A DNA stretch of 64,000 nt. Source: Blastocatellia bacterium UBA7656 (GTDB lineage: Bacteria > Acidobacteriota > Blastocatellia > UBA7656). The translations under genes and the position numbers were made by a program. The notes under the pieces were generated by a model. The model was not told where the DNA came from. It ran no database searches and worked only from the letters and a program-made list of their open reading frames with translations. Position 1 is the first letter of the stretch. Each line of letters begins with the position of its first letter. Below are positions 59,117 to 64,000 of this stretch, one piece after another. The stretch covers positions 62,001 to 126,000 of the forward strand of contig DLHY01000047.1 of NCBI GenBank assembly GCA_002483445.1. Direction: 5' to 3'.

Positions 59117-61705
59117 ATGAATTATCGTCGCGCAATCATCCTGCTTCTGACGCTTTGCTTATTGTCGCCGTCTTCGATCACGGCGCAGTCAAAATCATCG
59201 CGCAAAACTCCGGGGCAAACCCCTCGCGGGACGTTGCTCCCGAACGGATGGACGCTCACGCCCGAAGGCGAACAGATCGAAGTCAGCGACCTGCCGCTCA
59301 ACATGGAAATGAGTCAGGACGGTCGCTACCTTCTTGTCGCCACAGGCGGCGCAGGCGATCAGACTATCAATGTCATCGATCTGCAATCGAAGATCAAAAC
59401 TCAGGCGATTCAGGTCGACAAGTCATGGCTCGGCCTCGCGCTCGCGCCCCGCGGCAATCGATTCTTCGCGTCGGGCGGCGATGATAACGAAATTCTCGAT
59501 TTCGACTTCACACAGGGTCGCGCCGCACTTTCAGGCAGGATCGCGCTCGGCAGCGCCGAGTATCATGCGCTCGATGCGCGAAGCCGCCAGGAAGCGCGCA
59601 GGCAGGGACGAGGCGAATTCGCTTTCCCCGCAGGCATGTGTGTCTCGCCCGACGGCCATCGGCTCTACGTCGCCGAAAATCTCACGAACAATCTCGCGGT
59701 CATCGATGCGACGGAAAAGAAAGTCATCACAAAAATCGCGGTTGGCGAGTATCCCTATGATTGCACTATTTCAAATGATGGCAGGCGCGTTTATGTGAGC
59801 AACTGGGGATCGCGCAGCGTGTCCATAATCGATACGGCTGTGAACAAAGTCAGCGGAATCATTCAGGTCGGCGATCATCCGAACGATCTGGAACTTGCGC
59901 GCGACGGGCGAACGCTTTACGTCGCCAACGCCAACAGCAACACCGTCTCAGTCATCGACACCGCGCAGGCGAAAGAGATCGAAGCCATCTCGACCGCGCT
60001 TCATCCGAAATCGCCCATAGGCAGCACGCCCAACGCAGTGGCGCTCTCTGTGGATGAAAAAACGCTCTACATCGCAAACGCCGATAACAACAACGTCGCG
60101 GTGATCGATGTCAGTCGTCGGGGAGAGAGCAAAGTGATGGGCTTCATTCCTACGGGGTGGTATCCCACTTCGGTTCGAGTCAGCAAAGATGGCCGCCGCC
60201 TCTTCGTCGCAAACGGCAAGGGCGTGGCATCAATGGCCAATCCGAAAGGGCCGACTCCCTATCGCTCGCGCGACACAGACACGCAATACATCGGCAGCAT
60301 GTTGAAAGGAACAGTTTCGATCATCAACACACCGACGCGGGCGCGGCTCGCGCAGCTTACGCGCCGAGCTTATTCGAATTCGCCTTACACGGATCAGTTG
60401 CTCAAAGCGGCTCGCGCTCCTCGCGAAAAGACTGCCGTGCCAGTGCGACTTGGAGACCCTTCGCCGATCAAACACGTCATCTATGTGATAAAAGAAAACC
60501 GCACTTACGATCAGGTACTCGGCGATATGAAGGAAGGCAACGGCGACCCGAATCTTTGTTTGTTCGGCGAAGAGGTCACGCCGAATCATCACGCTCTGGC
60601 GCGCGAGTTCGTACTTCTTGACAACTTCTATGTCGACGCTGAAGTTTCCGCCGATGGTCATAACTGGTCGACGGCGGCTTACGCGACTGATTATGTCGAA
60701 AAGACGTGGCCGACTAACTATTCGCGTCGCGGTCGGACGTATGATTATGAGGGGCAGAAGAAAATCTCGCGGCCCACGGGCGGCTATATATGGGATTACT
60801 GCGCGAGGGCGGGAGTGAGCTATCGAATTTATGGCGAGTTCGTTAGCACACGCGAAGGCAAGCCTGGAGGCGGAGGCGACCAGGGCGGCGATCCGGGAAA
60901 ACCTCGTCGCGAAAACTTCTCTTACGAATCGGCGCTTGAGGGCCATTTCAGCCCGACCTTTCCGCCGTGGGATTTGAACATCCCCGATAACAAACGCGTC
61001 GATGCATGGCTTGAAGAGTTCCGCGAGTTTGAAAAGAACGGACGGATGCCTCAGTTCCAGATCGTTCGCATCGGCGGCAATCACACGCAAGGCACGCGGC
61101 CTGGAGCGCCGACTCCTCGCGCGATGGTCGCGGAAAACGATCTCGCGCTTGGCCGCCTCGTCGAAGCCGTCACAGAGAGCAAATACTGGGCGACGACAGC
61201 CATCTTCGTCATCGAAGACGACGCGCAAAACGGATCGGATCACGTCGATGCTCATCGCTCTGTGGCTCTGGTCATAAGTCCGTATACGAAGCGGCGATAT
61301 GTCGATTCGACTATGTACACGACATCAGGGATGCTGCGGACAATGGAACTGATACTGGGCCTTCCGCCGATGAGCCAGTACGACGCGGCAGCCACGCCGA
61401 TGTTCAATTCCTTCACCGCTAAAGCCGATCTGACTCAGTACAAAGGGCGACCTGCGCGGATCGATATCAATGAAAAGAATGCCGCCAATGCTCCCGGCGC
61501 GGCGCGTTCGATGGAGATGGATTTCAGCAAAGAGGATGCTGCGCCCGATATCGAATTCAACGAGATAATCTGGAAATCAGTTCGCGGCGCGGATTCACAG
61601 ATGCCCGCGCCGGTTCGATCAGCATTCGTCAGAGTTATCGATGATGATGACGATGATGAGAAACCTGAGAGGAAAGCGCGCAAGCGGGGAAGAAGGCAAA
61701 AGTAA
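59117..61705 (+). CDS. Bifunctional YncE-like beta-propeller / alkaline-phosphatase-family protein
   Basis: 862 residues with a signal peptide (IILLLTLCLLSPSSITAQS) and GGAGGAG upstream. The N-terminal half is a YVTN-type propeller (about 55-420): VTVIDT/VAVIDV blades with P(D)G-R-V and ANxxSNTVSVID patterns. The second half (about 455-780) is a phosphoesterase domain: HVIYVIKENRTYDQVLGDM, NHHALAREFVLLDNFYVD, the metal site HNWSTAAYATDY and EDDAQNGSDHVDAHR. The C-terminus is a low-complexity Asp and then Lys/Arg-rich tail. The two-domain arrangement is known in periplasmic enzymes of this type; the substrate is unknown. Confidence 0.87.
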   Translation: MNYRRAIILLLTLCLLSPSSITAQSKSSRKTPGQTPRGTLLPNGWTLTPEGEQIEVSDLPLNMEMSQDGRYLLVATGGAGDQTINVIDLQSKIKTQAIQVDKSWLGLALAPRGNRFFASGGDDNEILDFDFTQGRAALSGRIALGSAEYHALDARSRQEARRQGRGEFAFPAGMCVSPDGHRLYVAENLTNNLAVIDATEKKVITKIAVGEYPYDCTISNDGRRVYVSNWGSRSVSIIDTAVNKVSGIIQVGDHPNDLELARDGRTLYVANANSNTVSVIDTAQAKEIEAISTALHPKSPIGSTPNAVALSVDEKTLYIANADNNNVAVIDVSRRGESKVMGFIPTGWYPTSVRVSKDGRRLFVANGKGVASMANPKGPTPYRSRDTDTQYIGSMLKGTVSIINTPTRARLAQLTRRAYSNSPYTDQLLKAARAPREKTAVPVRLGDPSPIKHVIYVIKENRTYDQVLGDMKEGNGDPNLCLFGEEVTPNHHALAREFVLLDNFYVDAEVSADGHNWSTAAYATDYVEKTWPTNYSRRGRTYDYEGQKKISRPTGGYIWDYCARAGVSYRIYGEFVSTREGKPGGGGDQGGDPGKPRRENFSYESALEGHFSPTFPPWDLNIPDNKRVDAWLEEFREFEKNGRMPQFQIVRIGGNHTQGTRPGAPTPRAMVAENDLALGRLVEAVTESKYWATTAIFVIEDDAQNGSDHVDAHRSVALVISPYTKRRYVDSTMYTTSGMLRTMELILGLPPMSQYDAAATPMFNSFTAKADLTQYKGRPARIDINEKNAANAPGAARSMEMDFSKEDAAPDIEFNEIIWKSVRGADSQMPAPVRSAFVRVIDDDDDDEKPERKARKRGRRQK

Positions 61706-61746
61706 AAAGGCAAAATGAAAAGTGAGAAAAATGAAAAAGGCAAAAG
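61700..61746. repeat. A-rich tandem repeat spanning the stop codon of the propeller gene
   Basis: AAGGCAAAA and GAAAA(A)G units run from the last codons of the propeller gene (AGGCAAAAGTAA) into the gap. Same unit as in cassette 1 and the array at 32221. Only one arm is visible, so it may be a decayed member of the family. Confidence 0.5.
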
Positions 61747-61849
61747 TTGAGAATGATGCGAAGACGATCACGCTGCCTTGTAAAACGCTCGATCCCCGTT
61801 GCGTCGCTATCGGAGATGTATTCTAATCAGGGATGCGGGGGTTGATGTC

Positions 61850-62191
61850 ATGAATTCGAACATAATTTCAGATCTGGATGCTTTGAACATCGAAGAGTTG
61901 AGGTGGCTGCGCCGGGAGGTGGACAAGAGGTTGTCCGCGCATGACTCGCCGAGAACTCTGAGCCACGTAAGAAAAACTCGCCCTCCAAAAGACCGAACGA
62001 AGGAGATGGAATGGCTGGCTCAGAATCGGGAGGCACACGCAGGGCGATGGGTAGCCATTGATGGGGACAGTCTCATCGCGCACAGTCAACGCTACGAGGA
62101 TGTCTCGCGAGCCGTAGATGCCGCGGGAGTCCGGGACGCTCTGATCATGTTCGTTGAAAGCCGCGACGCATTGCCTTTCGCCGGGTTTTGA
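61850..62191 (+). CDS. DUF5678-containing protein
   Basis: 113 residues from ATG 61850, with GGGGG upstream; a longer frame begins at 61799. A Leu-rich N-terminal helix (DLDALNIEELRWLRREVDKR) precedes a basic linker and the DUF5678 region (MEWLAQNREAHAGRWVAIDG, then DSLIAHSQRYEDVSRAVDAA). This short domain is often found with a retropepsin-like gene; here the next gene starts two bases after the stop. Function unknown. Confidence 0.78.
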   Translation: MNSNIISDLDALNIEELRWLRREVDKRLSAHDSPRTLSHVRKTRPPKDRTKEMEWLAQNREAHAGRWVAIDGDSLIAHSQRYEDVSRAVDAAGVRDALIMFVESRDALPFAGF

Positions 62192-62193
62192 TT

Positions 62194-62601
62194 ATGCCTT
62201 ACGAATTGGTTTTTCAACAACGATACGACTATGGCTCGCTCGCAACAGCCGTTTCCATCGAAACGATTCTCAAATACGGAGAAAAAGAGAGACACCTGCT
62301 GGCGAAAATTGACACAGGCGCGGAGTATTGCCTGTTTACTCGTGAAATAGGCAATGACCTGGGACTTGATATTGAGAGAGGTTTTTTGCAGAGCTTCTCA
62401 ACCCTTGCCGGACAACTGGAGGCTTACGGACACATGGTGACGGTGGAGACCCTCGGATACGAATTTGAATCGATGGTGTTTTTTTCGGCAGAAGCAGAAC
62501 TGACGCGAAATCTTCTTGGGCGACGGGGATGGCTCGATCAATTCAGGCTGGCCCTTATCGAGTATGACAGGCACATTTTTCTCAGCCCTTACAATGAGTG
62601 A
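62194..62601 (+). CDS. Retropepsin-like aspartic protease
   Basis: 135 residues from ATG 62194 (a TTG two codons earlier overlaps the DUF5678 stop). The single active-site motif is AKIDTGAEYCLF (Asp40-Thr-Gly), followed by beta strands ending FFSAEAELTRNLLGRRGWLD and a flap-like region. One motif per chain implies a homodimer, as in viral retropepsins. Cytoplasmic. It is coupled to the DUF5678 gene; substrate unknown. Confidence 0.8.
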   Translation: MPYELVFQQRYDYGSLATAVSIETILKYGEKERHLLAKIDTGAEYCLFTREIGNDLGLDIERGFLQSFSTLAGQLEAYGHMVTVETLGYEFESMVFFSAEAELTRNLLGRRGWLDQFRLALIEYDRHIFLSPYNE

Positions 62602-62660
62602 ACAGAGGTGAAAAAGCGTTGATAGTAATGAAGGAGAGTCGGGACCGAAGTCCCAACTCT

Positions 62661-62849
62661 TCAGGCTGCCAGGTTATCCTTTTGAGATTCGACTGCACTC
62701 TCTGCGAAGGCTGAAGGGCGAAGTTCGATCTTTACGATTCGCTCGGCTCCGCATTCATAGCAGACTTGAATCAATCGGTTATCTGATGTGCGAGCGTGGG
62801 GGACGCCCCAGTAATGGCTGTGATTTCTGAAAAACGAAAGTATGCTCAT
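62661..62849 (-). CDS. Small zinc-binding hypothetical protein
   Basis: 62 residues, with AGAAGAGG before the ATG on the minus strand. It has a basic N-terminus with aromatics (ILSFFRNHSHYWGVPHART) and a CxxC pair in QVCYECGAERIVKIEL. The C-terminus is polar. The motif suggests a single-knuckle metal site. No known family. Confidence 0.6.
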   Translation of the reverse strand: MSILSFFRNHSHYWGVPHARTSDNRLIQVCYECGAERIVKIELRPSAFAESAVESQKDNLAA

Positions 62850-63079
62850 AATTTTACCTCTTCTGCTTTACTTCAAAAAAACTCTCCTACTGTTTAAGAC
62901 GAAATCTCTATCGATTTCGATGTAAAAATCTTGCAACTTTATTCCACCTGCCATCAAAAAGACATGAGGCCGCGTGGAGCAGAAAAATACGCGCGTCGGG
63001 CAAAGAAGGTTTACACAAACTTTTCGCCTCAATATACTCACCACTTAAAACTCTACGTTGTTTCATTTTGACTCGGATT

Positions 63080-64000
63080 ATGAAAACTGACAAAGACCGC
63101 ATACGCAAAGAAATCGAAGACCTTGCCCGCCAACTTCGCTATCACGACGAGCGATACTACGTTCTGAGCGACCCCGAAATAAGCGACTACGAGTATGACC
63201 AACTCCTGCATCGCCTTCGCAAACTCGAAGAAGAGCATCCCGATCTCATCTCGCCCGATTCTCCCACGCAGAGAGTTTCAGGGCGCGCGGTTGAAGGCTT
63301 CTCCGAATATACGCATCGTCGTCCCATGCTCTCTCTGGATAATACTTACTCTTATGACGATTTGCGCGACTGGGATGCGAGAGTGCTTCGCGGAGTTGGT
63401 CGAGAAGCAGTTGAATATGTGGCCGAGTTGAAGATCGACGGCATCAGCATCTCGCTCATTTATGAAAACGGCGCGCTCACAAGAGGCGTGACTCGCGGCG
63501 ATGGCGTGGTGGGCGATGACGTGACGACCAATGTGCGGACTATTCGCTCCATTCCGTTGAGCGTGAGAACGGATGCGGAAAAAAAATCTCGCAAGGGAAA
63601 GGCGCAGCCGTCACTTTTCACCGACGAGCAACCATCAGCGATGCCGATAGAGTTCGAAGTGCGCGGCGAAGTCTTCATGTCGAATGATTCTTTTCGGCGA
63701 ATGAATGAAGAGCAGGCGGAAAAAGGCTTGCCGCTTTTTGCAAATCCGCGCAACGCGACTTCGGGAACGATGAAGTCACTGGATGCGCGAGTGGCGGCGG
63801 AACGAAGGCTGGACATCTTCTGTTATGACCTGCTCTTCGAAGGAGACAAACCGTTTGCCACGCACCACGAAGCCCTGGAATGGCTTTCCAGAGCCGGTTT
63901 CAAGGTCAACCCTCTCAGCCTGACCTGCGCCTCGATAGATGAAGTCATAGCATTTTGCAATGACACAGGCGAACGACGAGACGACCTCGGATACGAAATC
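63080..64000 (+). CDS. ligA: NAD-dependent DNA ligase LigA (5' part, runs off the window)
   Basis: 307 codons open to the window end with no stop. The Ia domain (about 1-65) shows YHDERYYVLSDPEISDYEYD. The adenylation domain has the catalytic Lys118 in AELKIDGISISLIYENG, GDGVVGDDVTTNVRTI, EVRGEVFM and ANPRNATSGTMK. It seals nicks in DNA with NAD+. An insertion of charged residues (EKKSRKGKAQPSLFTDEQPS) between the GD and EVRG motifs is longer than in Escherichia coli. The first bases overlap no promoter signal that could be recognised. Confidence 0.93.
   Translation, partial: MKTDKDRIRKEIEDLARQLRYHDERYYVLSDPEISDYEYDQLLHRLRKLEEEHPDLISPDSPTQRVSGRAVEGFSEYTHRRPMLSLDNTYSYDDLRDWDARVLRGVGREAVEYVAELKIDGISISLIYENGALTRGVTRGDGVVGDDVTTNVRTIRSIPLSVRTDAEKKSRKGKAQPSLFTDEQPSAMPIEFEVRGEVFMSNDSFRRMNEEQAEKGLPLFANPRNATSGTMKSLDARVAAERRLDIFCYDLLFEGDKPFATHHEALEWLSRAGFKVNPLSLTCASIDEVIAFCNDTGERRDDLGYEI

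Noticed and set aside
1..64000. tRNA, rRNA and riboswitches
   Set aside because: Intergenic gaps were read on both strands; no cloverleaf with conserved TTCRA loop, no rRNA core sequence and no recognised riboswitch core was found.

Overview
The window is a stretch of chromosome from a Gram-negative bacterium, with moderate to high GC content and densely packed genes. OmpA, a fused LptF/LptG LPS exporter, TatA, large GAF/PAS hybrid kinases, DUF1573, delta-60 beta-propellers and TPR-CHAT proteins suggest an Acidobacteriota member, perhaps Blastocatellia-like. That placement is inference from gene content; no rRNA or tRNA gene was found to confirm it.

Layout. 0-7 kb: a disrupted DUF1573 gene, a secreted coiled-coil protein, then a membrane protein, a class A beta-lactamase-like hydrolase, a sigma factor and a zinc-finger protein, then a PMT-type glycosyltransferase. 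7-18.5 kb: zinc-ribbon and OmpA-like proteins followed by a signalling block on the minus strand (five-GAF hybrid histidine kinase, HD-GYP response regulator, FHA/MshEN/propeller fusion). 18.5-23.4 kb: a MITE-like element with a 9-bp target duplication, tatA, DUF2203, a GH3 N-acetylhexosaminidase and a sodium:solute symporter. 23.4-25.5 kb: an A/T-richer accessory segment bounded by a 19-nt direct repeat, holding one unusual protein and a nested set of inverted repeats. 25.6-35.8 kb: an SDR, then an exported TPR-CHAT protein, a sigma factor, a membrane-anchored anti-sigma-like protein and two large secreted proteins; a shared non-coding motif precedes the last three. 35.8-41.5 kb: a VanY-type peptidase, membrane-anchored nuclease, HU, NUDIX hydrolase and LptFG fusion. 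41.7-47.2 kb: an HNH gene pair, a relic of a diversity-generating-retroelement Avd protein, a PDZ aspartyl protease, a gene-less palindrome-ended remnant, DUF4242, a membrane dipeptidase and two small genes. 47.4-53.4 kb: a LytS/LytTR pair and a heterodimeric ABC exporter. 53.4-64 kb: MFS exporter, gamma-glutamyltransferase, diacetamido-sugar genes, a YncE-like propeller/phosphoesterase, a DUF5678/retropepsin pair and the start of ligA.

The most striking feature is dispersed. Many intergenic spaces carry inverted arrays of short (about 7-14 nt) tandem units, each locus with its own unit sequence. Two of these arrays enclose a gene for a four-helix-bundle protein of the 23S rRNA intervening-sequence (IVP/S23) family. 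Both cassettes sit exactly between the stop codon of one gene and the start codon of the next; one separates the two halves of a heterodimeric ABC exporter. One gene-less array lies in frame inside the CHAT coding sequence. This looks like a family of small mobile elements. A second lead is the TPR-CHAT / sigma / anti-sigma cluster, a possible protease-controlled transcription switch.
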